Of a stretch of 64,000 bases of DNA, positions 53,785-62,472 are shown piece after piece. The position numbers were made by a program, and so were the translations under genes. Source of the stretch: Paracoccus caeni (GTDB taxonomy: Bacteria > Pseudomonadota > Alphaproteobacteria > Rhodobacterales > Rhodobacteraceae); NCBI RefSeq assembly GCF_016629665.1, contig NZ_JAEPRQ010000010.1, positions 1 through 64,000 on the forward strand, read 5' to 3'. Numbering within the stretch: the first letter of the stretch is position 1; every line of letters starts with the position of its first letter. A model generated the notes under the pieces. The model was not told the origin of the DNA. It saw nothing but the letters and a program-made list of their open reading frames with translations, and made no database searches.

Positions 53785-54633
53785 TTGCCACGATCTGAAA
53801 CCCCCGCCCTTCCCGACAGCCCGGCTACGCCCGCCGTCAGCAAGCCCCCGCGTGGGGCCAAGGGATCGGATGACCACCTGAAATCTTTGGTCAAGCTGGT
53901 CAAGGTTCTGGAATGTTTCTCGACGACCGACCGTTCGCTGACGCTGGCCGATATCTGTCAGCGCACGTCCTTTCCCCGTTCGACCACGCATCGTTTGCTG
54001 GCATCGCTGCGCGAGGTGGGCTTTCTGGATCAGGACCGTGAACGCGACCGCTATAGGCTTGGCCTGAAGCTGTTCGAGCTTGGCAACACCGCGCTTGCGA
54101 ACTTTGACCTGAACCGCGAGGCCGGGCCGCATGTGTCGGCGCTGCGCCGGATCAGCGGGCACAGCGTGCATCTGGCGATTTTCGACGGCTACCGGGCTGT
54201 GGTCATCAACCGCGCCGATCCGTCGCCCGAACTGGGTGGACCGATGTCGTCCACCTTCATTGAGAACGCCCCGGCCCATTGCACCAGCGTTGGCAAGGCG
54301 ATCCTTGCCTGGCAGCCCGAAGAGGTGGTCGAAAAGTTGATTGAACGGGGCCTTCAACGCTTCACCGACAACACCATCCATACCGGCCCGCAGCTTCGTG
54401 AAGAGCTGGAAAAGATCCGCAGCCGTGGCTATTCGATCGACGAGGCCGAGCATCAGCCCGGCCTGCGCTGCATCGGCGCGCCGATCCGCAATCAGAACGG
54501 CAATGTCTTTGCCGGGCTGTCGGTATCGGGATCGGCATGGCAACTGCCCGTCGAAAACGTGCCAGAGCTGTCGAAGGTGGTGATTTTCCACGCCGATCAA
54601 ATCTCGCGCAGTCTGGGATATTCTGCGGCCTGA
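53785..54633 (+). CDS. IclR-family regulator
   Basis: A 282 aa regulator with winged helix-turn-helix (LVKVLECFSTTDRSLTLADICQRTSFPRSTTHRLLASLREVGFLDQD) and an IclR effector domain (NREAGPHVSALRRISGHSVHLAIFDG; HCTSVGKAILAW; YSIDEAEHQPGLRCIGAPI). The TTG start at 53785 has GGAG 7 nt before it; the family leader (about 25 residues) makes this likely. It probably controls the divergent DapA/aldehyde dehydrogenase pair. Confidence 0.9.
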   Translation: MPRSETPALPDSPATPAVSKPPRGAKGSDDHLKSLVKLVKVLECFSTTDRSLTLADICQRTSFPRSTTHRLLASLREVGFLDQDRERDRYRLGLKLFELGNTALANFDLNREAGPHVSALRRISGHSVHLAIFDGYRAVVINRADPSPELGGPMSSTFIENAPAHCTSVGKAILAWQPEEVVEKLIERGLQRFTDNTIHTGPQLREELEKIRSRGYSIDEAEHQPGLRCIGAPIRNQNGNVFAGLSVSGSAWQLPVENVPELSKVVIFHADQISRSLGYSAA

Positions 54634-54639
54634 CAGGGT

Positions 54640-55242
54640 TCAGGCCGCCAGCGCCGCGACCAGCTTTGCAAAAGCCAGCATCCCCGGATCGTCGATGCCG
54701 ATGCTTTTATCGGCGAACATCCGGGCACGGCCGACCTTGCAGGGAAGGTCGCGGAAGGTCGCAAGCGCCTGATCGGCCGCAGCCCTTGCCTGCGCACCTG
54801 CCGCAGCCGGGGTTTCGACCCCGTTCAGCGCCGTGGCGACCGCATCCAGCCCGTCCAGAACCGTCTTGTCGCCAAGGCTGGCCCCGCCGCGTTTCAGCAT
54901 CGCATCGCGCGCATCGGCAAGCATCGGGGACAGATCCGACCATTCGGCACTTGGCGTGCCCTTGGTCGCCTTCGCCATGCTCGTCAGCGCGGTCGCCATC
55001 AGCGTGCCAAGGCTTGACCCAGTATTCGCCAACGCCGCCCGTGCCAGCGCCGCGAAGGCGGCGCCCAGATCGTCTTCCTGCGACAGATCCAGCGCCGCCA
55101 TCCCGCCGATCACGCGGGCCAGCATACCGCCGGTATCGCCATCGCCCAGCACGGCATCGGCCTGATTAAGCTCTTGTTCCAACACAGCCATCGCGTCATG
55201 GGCGCGGGCGGTCGCGTCCTGAAGGGTTTGCGGGGTGATCAT
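54640..55242 (-). CDS. dihydroxyacetone kinase-type subunit L (DhaL)
   Basis: A 200 aa DhaL-domain protein that binds ATP or ADP with magnesium. Signs are DAVLGDGDTGGML (Asp triad), ANTGSSLGTLMATAL and GGASLGDKTVLDGLDA. I chose the ATG at 55242, overlapping the dhaK stop (ATGA). DhaK and DhaL are separate genes here and no PTS DhaM is visible, so ATP is the likely donor. The substrate may be a short ketose other than dihydroxyacetone. Confidence 0.92.
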   Translation of the reverse strand: MITPQTLQDATARAHDAMAVLEQELNQADAVLGDGDTGGMLARVIGGMAALDLSQEDDLGAAFAALARAALANTGSSLGTLMATALTSMAKATKGTPSAEWSDLSPMLADARDAMLKRGGASLGDKTVLDGLDAVATALNGVETPAAAGAQARAAADQALATFRDLPCKVGRARMFADKSIGIDDPGMLAFAKLVAALAA

Positions 55243-56240
55243 CGACGGACACTCCAAAACGGGCAATCCGCTGGATCGCGCAGCAGATCCTCTAACTGCT
55301 CATCCAGATGGAACAGGCTGATCGATGCGCCTGCCATTTCCATCGAGGTGACATAGGGGCCGATCATTGGCTGAACAATCTGCAAGCCTTCCTGATCCAG
55401 CCGTTCCCGAACACGGCGATACAGGATGAACAGTTCCTCAACCGGCGTCGCGCCAAGGCTGTTCACCAGGACCGAGACCTTGCCGCCCGCATCCGCAGGC
55501 AGATCCGCCAGAAGCCGGTTCAGCATTTCATCGGCCAGTTGGTCGGCAGGCATCATCTGCGTGCGCCAGATGCCCGGTTCGCCGTGAATGCCCATACCCA
55601 ATTCAATCTCGCCTTCCGGCAGGGTGAATGTCGGACGTTCAGCGCCCGGCACCTGACATGGGGCCAGCGCGACACCGATGGTGCGGACCCGGGCATTGGC
55701 GCGGGCCGTCACCTCGGTCACCTCGGCCAAGGCCGCGCCGCGTTCCGCAATCGCACCGGCAATCTTGTAGGCATACAGAATCCCCGCGACGCCGCGGCGC
55801 TTTTGCGCCTCTTCTGGGGCGGCGCTGGCGATATCGTCAGTGCCCAGAACCGTGGTCGTCTCGATCCCTTCGAAATCCAGCATCTCCGACGCCATCTCGA
55901 AGTTCATCCGGTCGCCGCCGTAATTGCCGAACAGCTTCAGCACCCCGGCACCACCATCCGCCGCCTTGATCGCGTCGATGCAGCTTTGCACGTTCGGGCC
56001 TTCGAAGACATTGCCGACGGAACAGGCGTCCAGCAACCCTTGCCCGACATAGCCGCAAAACAACGGCAGATGGCCGAAGCCGCCGCCGGACACGACGCCG
56101 ACCTTGCCTTTGCGCGCACCTTCGGCGCGGGCGATGACGCGGCCTGCAGTGCCGGTGCGGATCATCGCCGGATGGGCGGCGACCAGCCCGTCCAACGCCT
56201 GATCGACATAATCGCCGGGTCGGTTGATCAGTTTTTTCAT
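55239..56240 (-). CDS. dihydroxyacetone kinase-type subunit K (DhaK)
   Basis: A 333 aa DhaK-domain protein: VDQALDGLVAAHPAMIRTG, VGVVSGGGFGHLPLFCGYVGQGLLDAC, the substrate site LKLFGNYGGDRMNFEMA, and the covalent His in GMGIHGEPGI. The start MKKLINRPGDYV at 56240 follows GGGGAAC. Sits between the IclR/DapA part and tctABC, in the same direction as the Tct genes; it may phosphorylate a product of the imported acid. Confidence 0.93.
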   Translation of the reverse strand: MKKLINRPGDYVDQALDGLVAAHPAMIRTGTAGRVIARAEGARKGKVGVVSGGGFGHLPLFCGYVGQGLLDACSVGNVFEGPNVQSCIDAIKAADGGAGVLKLFGNYGGDRMNFEMASEMLDFEGIETTTVLGTDDIASAAPEEAQKRRGVAGILYAYKIAGAIAERGAALAEVTEVTARANARVRTIGVALAPCQVPGAERPTFTLPEGEIELGMGIHGEPGIWRTQMMPADQLADEMLNRLLADLPADAGGKVSVLVNSLGATPVEELFILYRRVRERLDQEGLQIVQPMIGPYVTSMEMAGASISLFHLDEQLEDLLRDPADCPFWSVRR

Positions 56241-56275
56241 ATCATGTTCCCCAGATTGGCAGAATTTGGACGTGC

Positions 56276-57766
56276 TCAGGCGGCAGCCTTGGGCCGCAAA
56301 AGCCGCAATAGGCGCAGCACAAGCGGCAGACCCCACAGCAGGATCACCACGGCGCCCAGACCGGCCGCGATCGGGCGGCTGAAAAACGCGGTCAGATCGC
56401 CGCGCGCGATAATCATCGATGTCAGGAAGTTCTGTTCCAGCAGCGGTCCCATCACGATGCCCAGAATGACCGGCGCAATCGGGAAATTCGCGCGGTGGAA
56501 CACATAGGCCATCAGGCCAAACCCACCCATCACCAGCACGCCGAACATCGAATTGTTCACCGCATAAGCGCCGACAAGGCAGAAGATCACGATGGCCCCG
56601 TTCAGATAGGCGCGAGACACCCGAAAGATCGAATTGGCAGTGCGAACAGCCAGCCAGCCGAATGGGATCAGCAGCAGGTTGGCGATCAGAAAGATCAGCA
56701 TCACCGCATAGAAATTCTCGGGGTTCTGGGTAAACAGTTGGGGACCGGGGTTCAGCCCCTTCATGAACAGGATACCCACCGCAATCGCCGTCACCGCATC
56801 GCCGGGGATGCCGAAGACCATCGCGGGAATCCACGCCGATGACAGGGCGGAATTGTTGCTGGCCCCTGCCTCGACCAGACCTTCGGGATGGCCTGTGCCG
56901 AATTTCTGCGGCGTGCGGGAAAACCGCTTTGCCATCGCATAAGAAATCCACGCGCCCAGATCGCCGCCCGCACCCGGCAATGCGCCAACGGCGGTGCCGA
57001 ACAGCGAACCGCGCCACAGATTGACTCGATATTGCCGCAGGATCTTGCCGACGCCCGAGAAGGGATTTCGGATCTTGGCGTTGCTGACCAGATTTTCCTG
57101 ACCCGGCTGATAGCGCAGCAATTCCCCAATCGCGAACAGCCCGATCATCGCCGGAACGAAGGACAGCCCGCCCATCAGCTCGACACTGCCGAAGGAAAAG
57201 CGCGGCGCGCCGGTCAGCGGGTCCATTCCGATGGTGGAAATCGCAAGCCCCAGAAACAGCGCCAGCAGCCCCTTGATCGGCCCGCCAGAGCTGATCAGCG
57301 CCGCGCAGGACAGCCCAAGAATCGCCAGCCAGAAATATTCAAAGCTGGAAAAGCGCAGCGCCACCTTGGCCAGCATCGGCGCGATGAAAGCCAGAACCAG
57401 AAAGCCCACGATTCCGCCGATACAGGACGCGACGATGGAAATTCCCAAAGCCTGCGCGCCCTGACCCTTCTTGGTCATCGCATAGGCTTCGTCGGTATAG
57501 GCCGCAGATGACGGCGTGCCGGGGATGCGCAACAGCGCGCTTGGGATATCGCCCGCCGTGATCGCCATTGCCGTGCAGGCGATGACCGTGGCGATGGCCG
57601 GGATTGGATCCATGTAGAAGGTGAACGGCACCAGCAGCGCCGTTGCCATTGTCGCGGTCAGACCGGGAATCGCGCCCACGAACAGCCCGAACAGGCAGGC
57701 GATCAGGATCGTCACGATCGTTTCGAAGTTCAGGACAAGCGCAAGCGCCTGCATCATCGTATCCAT
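56276..57766 (-). CDS. TTT transporter large membrane subunit (second TctA)
   Basis: A 496 aa multi-helix permease. FGLFVGAIPGLTATMATALLVPFTF, DIPSALLRIPGTPSSAAYTDEAY, GSLFGTAVGALPGAGGDLGAWISYAMAKR and GIPGDAVTAIAVGIL are the conserved TctA loops. It differs clearly from the one at 36-37.4 kb, so this is an independent system, not a recent duplicate. Followed by dhaK 35 bp on. Confidence 0.94.
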   Translation of the reverse strand: MDTMMQALALVLNFETIVTILIACLFGLFVGAIPGLTATMATALLVPFTFYMDPIPAIATVIACTAMAITAGDIPSALLRIPGTPSSAAYTDEAYAMTKKGQGAQALGISIVASCIGGIVGFLVLAFIAPMLAKVALRFSSFEYFWLAILGLSCAALISSGGPIKGLLALFLGLAISTIGMDPLTGAPRFSFGSVELMGGLSFVPAMIGLFAIGELLRYQPGQENLVSNAKIRNPFSGVGKILRQYRVNLWRGSLFGTAVGALPGAGGDLGAWISYAMAKRFSRTPQKFGTGHPEGLVEAGASNNSALSSAWIPAMVFGIPGDAVTAIAVGILFMKGLNPGPQLFTQNPENFYAVMLIFLIANLLLIPFGWLAVRTANSIFRVSRAYLNGAIVIFCLVGAYAVNNSMFGVLVMGGFGLMAYVFHRANFPIAPVILGIVMGPLLEQNFLTSMIIARGDLTAFFSRPIAAGLGAVVILLWGLPLVLRLLRLLRPKAAA

Positions 57767-57778
57767 TGCCAGCCCTTC

Positions 57779-58303
57779 CTAGAATGGCAGTCCGGCCAGC
57801 AGGCTGCCGCGTGGCAGCGGAACCCGCATCAGATTTGAAAACAGCACATAGGTCAGCATGGTGACCGACAGGGCCAGAATTGCGGCGTAGATCCAGCGCG
57901 CCCCGCCCGCCAGCGTCACCGCCAGCGAATAGAGGAACGAGACGACGACAAAGCCCAGATAGTCGGCCAGCCAGACGACCGCGACCAGCCCGCCCATCAG
58001 CACGATGGCGAAGGGCAGTGAGCCGCGCTCAACCTCGCCCTCGGTCACGTTACCGTCGCGGCGATAGCGTTGGAACGCCGTCAGCGACAGGACGGCGCCG
58101 AAGATCAGAAAGATCGCGCCGCACAGCATCGGCATCAACCCCGGCCCGACAATGGTGCCGGGCACCATTGCCGGAAATGCCCCCGACGCGACGATCAGCC
58201 CCGCGCCCCCGACCGCATAGGCCAAACCCAGGGCCACGTCCAAAAGCGGCGGCGACGGCACGTCCGGTGGTGGCAGCAGGTCGTCTTCGTCCTGAAGGCT
58301 CAT
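57779..58303 (-). CDS. TTT transporter small membrane subunit (second TctB)
   Basis: A 174 aa four-helix protein, TctB-like in length and place (LALGLAYAVGGAGLIVASGAFPAMVPGTIVGPGLMPMLCGA; AIVLMGGLVAVVWLADYLGFVVVSFLYSLAVTL). It overlaps tctC by 4 nt. Confidence 0.88.
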   Translation of the reverse strand: MSLQDEDDLLPPPDVPSPPLLDVALGLAYAVGGAGLIVASGAFPAMVPGTIVGPGLMPMLCGAIFLIFGAVLSLTAFQRYRRDGNVTEGEVERGSLPFAIVLMGGLVAVVWLADYLGFVVVSFLYSLAVTLAGGARWIYAAILALSVTMLTYVLFSNLMRVPLPRGSLLAGLPF

Positions 58304-59259
58304 TCCGCCACCAAACCCGCCGCTTTCAGCGCATCACCGAACTGGGTGTCACGTTCCGCAAGATAGGTGCCGAACGCATCGCCGCCTTCGAACGCGATGG
58401 TGAATTGGCGCGACGCCATGAATTCCTTGTATTCATCAGATGCCACGATCTCTTCCAGCGCGGCGGATAGGCTGTCCACGACCTCTTGCGGCATGTCCTT
58501 GGGCCCCGCCAAGCCGCGCCAGCCGCTGATCGAGACATTGACATCGGATGCTTCGGCTACGGTCGGCACGTCGGGATAAGACGGTTCGCGTTCGTTGTTC
58601 AGCGTCGCCAGCGGACGGATTTCACCGGCATCCATCAGCGCGCGGGCTTCGGGAAACTGCACGATCGCAGCCTGAATGGCGCCCGAGGTCAGCAGTTGCA
58701 GCGCAGGTGCTGCACCTTCGCTTGGCACCCAGAATGCCTGCGATCCACCCGCTTCTGCGACCAATGCGGCATAGGCCAGATGGTTGACGCCACCCTGATT
58801 GGCCCCGCCAGCAGGGATCGCCGATGCGTCTTCGCGCAGCGCATCGACCAGATCCTGCAAGCTTTCATAGGGCGAATTCTGCGCCACGAAGATCCCGCCG
58901 AAATCGGCGTTGAAAAGCCCGATCGGGGTGTAATCCTGATACGAGACCGGCGACTGGCCCAGCCAATGGAACATCGACAGTTCGGTGGTGATATTGCCCA
59001 GCGTGTAGCCATCGGGCTTGGCATTCGCGATCTCGGTATGGCCGATGACCGATCCGCCACCTGCGCGGTTCACCACATTGATCGGCTGGCCCAGCTTTTC
59101 TTCCAGCAGGGTTGCCACGATCCGCGCGGTCGCATCGGACCCGCCGCCTGCGCCCCACGGCACGATCAACGTGATCGGACGATCCGGATAATCCTGTGCC
59201 GAGGCGGAAACGGCGAACAGGCCCAGCGTGGCGGTGGCGATAAGAGTGATGGCTTTCAT
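58300..59259 (-). CDS. TTT transporter binding protein (second TctC/Bug)
   Basis: A 319 aa Bug-family binding protein. Signal peptide MKAITLIATATLGLFAVSASAQ; then LIVPWGAGGGSDATARIV, VNRAGGGSVIGH, and WRGLAGPKDMPQEVV. Binds an organic acid in the periplasm. First gene of the second tctCBA-dhaKL run. Confidence 0.93.
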   Translation of the reverse strand: MKAITLIATATLGLFAVSASAQDYPDRPITLIVPWGAGGGSDATARIVATLLEEKLGQPINVVNRAGGGSVIGHTEIANAKPDGYTLGNITTELSMFHWLGQSPVSYQDYTPIGLFNADFGGIFVAQNSPYESLQDLVDALREDASAIPAGGANQGGVNHLAYAALVAEAGGSQAFWVPSEGAAPALQLLTSGAIQAAIVQFPEARALMDAGEIRPLATLNNEREPSYPDVPTVAEASDVNVSISGWRGLAGPKDMPQEVVDSLSAALEEIVASDEYKEFMASRQFTIAFEGGDAFGTYLAERDTQFGDALKAAGLVAE

Positions 59260-59391
59260 GGTTCCTCCCCAGGAATTTTCGCAGGTTAAGGCAGGGCAGC
59301 GCCCTATCTTGACCGTATATTGGGTTGATATCCCGGATATCAGGATTACGTCAATCGATTCCGGTCAATCACCGACCGAAAAGACAGGTTT

Positions 59392-60237
59392 TCACCCGAA
59401 AGCGCGAACCTGCTGACGCTGTTGACCAAGCCCGGAAATGCCCAGTTCGACCCGATCCCCGGCACGCAGATAGGCCGGAGGTGTCATTCCCATGCCAACG
59501 CCAGCGGGTGTGCCGGTGGTGATGACGTCGCCCGGCAGCAGGCAGAAGAAACGGGACACATAGGCGATGATCTCGGCCACCGGGAAGATCATTTTCGACG
59601 TCGTGCCCTGTTGGCGGCGGGTGCCGTTGTGATCCAGCCAGATGTCCAGATTCTGCACATCCGCGACCTCGTCCGCGCTCACCAGCCACGGCCCCAACGG
59701 CCCAAAGCTGGGGCAGCTTTTGCCCTTGATCCACTGCCCGCCATGTTCAAGCTGAAAGCTGCGCTCGGACACGTCATGGCAGATGCAATAGCCCGCCACG
59801 TAGTCCAGCGCCTCATCCAGACCGACGCGATAGGCGCGGCGCGAAATGACGAAGGCCAGCTCGGCCTCCCAGTCGGTTTTTTGCGACCCTTCGGGCAAGA
59901 TGATGTCGTCGTCCGGCCCGCTGATCGACGATGTTGCTTTGGAAAAGACGACCGGCTCGGTGGGCGTAGGCACGCCGCTTTCCTCGGCATGATCTGCATA
60001 ATTCAGACCGATCGAGATCAGGTTGCCCACCGCGCCGATGCAGGGACCAAGCCGGGGCTTGCCTTCAACCAAAGGCAGGCTTTCGGGGTCCAGCGCACGC
60101 AAGAGGTCAAGCCCTTCCGGCGACACAGTGGCGCCGGTGATGTCCGAAATCACCGCCGACAGATCGCGGATATTGCCCGCGTTATCAAGCATTCCCGGCT
60201 TTTCCATCCCCATGGGGCCATAGCGCAAAAGTTTCAT
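59392..60237 (-). CDS. fumarylacetoacetate hydrolase-family enzyme
   Basis: A 281 aa FAH-family protein. Metal site Glu and Asp in TDWEAELAFVISRRA, NYADHAEESG, and GTTSKMIFPVAEIIAYVS with GDVITTGTPAGVGMGM. The family cleaves or hydrates 2,4-diketo acids; close relatives act on diketo-deoxy sugar acids. The start MKLLRYGPMG was chosen because AAAGGACAATCG precedes it. It lies in line with the FAD oxidase gene, suggesting that they act in one pathway. Confidence 0.9.
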   Translation of the reverse strand: MKLLRYGPMGMEKPGMLDNAGNIRDLSAVISDITGATVSPEGLDLLRALDPESLPLVEGKPRLGPCIGAVGNLISIGLNYADHAEESGVPTPTEPVVFSKATSSISGPDDDIILPEGSQKTDWEAELAFVISRRAYRVGLDEALDYVAGYCICHDVSERSFQLEHGGQWIKGKSCPSFGPLGPWLVSADEVADVQNLDIWLDHNGTRRQQGTTSKMIFPVAEIIAYVSRFFCLLPGDVITTGTPAGVGMGMTPPAYLRAGDRVELGISGLGQQRQQVRAFG

Positions 60238-60307
60238 CGATTGTCCTTTCCAATCCGGCGCCACGAAGCATCGCACGCCTGTCGCAGAAGATGCCGTCGC
60301 AGCGAAA

Positions 60308-61747
60308 TCAAAGCGGCGGCAGAACCTTTCCGGGGTTCAGAATACCTTCGGGATCCAACAAAGCCTTCAACCCGCGCATCAGATCCACCGCTGTTACGCC
60401 ATGTTCGGCGGGCAGGTATTTCGACTTACCCATGCCGATGCCGTGTTCGCCCGAACAGGTGCCGCCCAGCCGCAAGGTGCGCTGGATCAGGCGTTCATTC
60501 AGCTCTCTGGCTTGTGCCAGCTCGGCCGGATCTTCGGGATCGATCAGGAAGCTCATATGGAAATTGCCGTCGCCCACATGGCCCAAGGCCGCAGCGGGGA
60601 AAGACACGCCCTGCGTATCCTGCCGGGTCTCACCAATGCATTCCGCCAGAGCCGAGATCGGCACGCAGGCATCCGTTCCCCAGATCCGCGCGCCGGGGCG
60701 TTGGGCAAGCATGGCATAGTGAAATTCGTGCCGCGCCCGCCACAAAGCCGCGCGTTCATCGGCGTCCTTGGCCCAATGCCAACCGCTACCGCCATTGCCG
60801 ACGGCCAGCGCCTGCACCGTTTCCGCCTGCTCGGCCACGCCGCCGTCCGATCCGTGGAATTCGAAGAACAGCGTTGGCGTGCAGGCATGGGTCATGCCGG
60901 TGAAATCCCTGACCGCGCGCATGGCGACATCGTCCAGAAATTCCATCCGTGCCACCGGGACGCCGCATTGGATCGTCTCGATCGCAGTGCGGATCGCGGC
61001 TTCGGTATCCGGGAATGAACAGACGGCGGCACTAACCGCTTCGGGGATGCCATAAAGGCGCAGCGTCACTTCGGTAATGATGCCAAGCGTGCCTTCGGAT
61101 CCGATGAACAGCCGGGTCAGATCATAGCCTGACGACGATTTCCGCGCCCGGCTGGCCGTGCGGACCACGCGGCCATCGGACAGAACCACGGTCAGCGAAA
61201 TGACGTTTTCCCGCATCGTGCCGTAGCGGACGGCGTTGGTTCCCGATGCCCGCGTCGCGGCCATTCCGCCCAAGGTGGCCTCGGCCCCTGGATCGACGGG
61301 AAAGAACAGGCCGGTATCGCGCAGGGCGATATTCAACTGCTGACGGGTCACGCCCGCCTGCACCGTCACATCCAGATCCTCGGCCCGGACCTTAACGATC
61401 TTGTCCATGCGGGACAGATCGACGCTGATGCCACCATGCAGGGCGGCGACATGGCCTTCCAGCGAACTTCCCGCGCCATAGGGGATCACCGGCACCCGCG
61501 CATCGCGGGCGGCGGACAGGATGAACGAGACCTCATCCGTGGACAGCGCATAGCAGACCGCATCGGGCGGATGGCCGGGATGCCAGCTTTCGTCATGGCC
61601 GTGGGTGTGCCGATCAGAGACCGAGGTCGTCACCCGGTCGCCCAGACGCCCCCGCAACAATTCGACCAGCGCTGCGACAGCTTCGGATGTCGGGCGCAGC
61701 GACACTTGCGGATCAGGCGCCAAGATAGGTCTGACGGACATAGTCAT
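60308..61747 (-). CDS. FAD-linked 2-hydroxy-acid oxidase (GlcD/D-lactate dehydrogenase type)
   Basis: A 479 aa flavoprotein of the vanillyl-alcohol oxidase fold that oxidises a D-2-hydroxy acid to the keto acid. FAD site VPVIPYGAGSSLEGH and TLGGMAATRASGTNAVRYGTMRENVI; C-terminal GHVGDGNFHMSFLID, with GTCSGEHGIGMGKSKYL and NPGKVLPPL. The start overlaps livF by about 35 nt, unusually long; a shorter start MSVRPILAPD is possible. It would supply a keto acid to the FAH-family enzyme. Confidence 0.92.
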   Translation of the reverse strand: MTMSVRPILAPDPQVSLRPTSEAVAALVELLRGRLGDRVTTSVSDRHTHGHDESWHPGHPPDAVCYALSTDEVSFILSAARDARVPVIPYGAGSSLEGHVAALHGGISVDLSRMDKIVKVRAEDLDVTVQAGVTRQQLNIALRDTGLFFPVDPGAEATLGGMAATRASGTNAVRYGTMRENVISLTVVLSDGRVVRTASRARKSSSGYDLTRLFIGSEGTLGIITEVTLRLYGIPEAVSAAVCSFPDTEAAIRTAIETIQCGVPVARMEFLDDVAMRAVRDFTGMTHACTPTLFFEFHGSDGGVAEQAETVQALAVGNGGSGWHWAKDADERAALWRARHEFHYAMLAQRPGARIWGTDACVPISALAECIGETRQDTQGVSFPAAALGHVGDGNFHMSFLIDPEDPAELAQARELNERLIQRTLRLGGTCSGEHGIGMGKSKYLPAEHGVTAVDLMRGLKALLDPEGILNPGKVLPPL

Positions 61748-62468
61748 CCTCGATCAGCTTTTCCGCGTCACCTTCCAGCGCAACGCTGCCGTTTTCCAGC
61801 ACATATCCGTAATCCGACACCGACAATGCCGCATAGGCGTTCTGTTCGACGATCATCACCGTCCGCCCGGTATCGGCGATACGGCGGATATCATTGAACA
61901 TTTCGGTCGTCAGCTTGGGCGACAATCCCATCGATGGCTCATCCAGCAACAGCACCTGCGGCTGCGCCATCAGACCGCGCGCAATGGCCAACATCTGCTG
62001 TTCGCCGCCCGACAGAACGCCGCTCAGATGATTGGCCTTCTTTTCCAGAACCGGAAACAGCGAAAACACCTCATCCAGAATTCGCGCTGTCCCGGCTTTG
62101 TCGCGGCGGCGGGGATAGCTTCCGACTTCAAGGTTTTCGCGCACCGTCATCACACCAAAGATGCGGCGGCGCTGCGGCACGCAGGTAATCCCGCGTGCCG
62201 CGATGGATTGGACGCTTTCTCCGGCGATGGATTTCCCATCCAGAAGAACGTCGCCCCGCGCAGGCTTCAGCCGTCCGACGATCAGGTTCAGCGTCGTGGA
62301 CTTACCGGCGCCATTCGCGCCGATCAGGGCCACGACCTGATTTTTCTTCACCTGAACCGACATATCGAAAAGGATTTGAACCTTGCCGTAATAGGCATCG
62401 GCATTCGACACTTTCAGCATCGTTTCCGCCGAGCTTTCGGCCAAGACATCTGTGCGGGTTGCAAGCAT
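61713..62468 (-). CDS. branched-chain amino-acid type ABC transporter ATPase (LivF)
   Basis: A 251 aa ATPase: Walker A GANGAGKST, the LivF-type CVPQRRRIFGVMTVRENL, signature LSGGEQQMLAIARGLM, Walker B VLLLDEPSMGLSPKL, and VEQNAY. The gene order livG, livK, livF (minus strand) suggests one importer whose permeases are outside this window. Ligands of this class include amino acids, urea and organic acids. Confidence 0.94.
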   Translation of the reverse strand: MLATRTDVLAESSAETMLKVSNADAYYGKVQILFDMSVQVKKNQVVALIGANGAGKSTTLNLIVGRLKPARGDVLLDGKSIAGESVQSIAARGITCVPQRRRIFGVMTVRENLEVGSYPRRRDKAGTARILDEVFSLFPVLEKKANHLSGVLSGGEQQMLAIARGLMAQPQVLLLDEPSMGLSPKLTTEMFNDIRRIADTGRTVMIVEQNAYAALSVSDYGYVLENGSVALEGDAEKLIEDDYVRQTYLGA

Positions 62469-62472
62469 AGAT

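Noticed and set aside
56241..57017. N-terminal extension of dhaK
   Set aside because: It is an out-of-frame reading of tctA; the ATG at 56240 with GGGGAA is the start.
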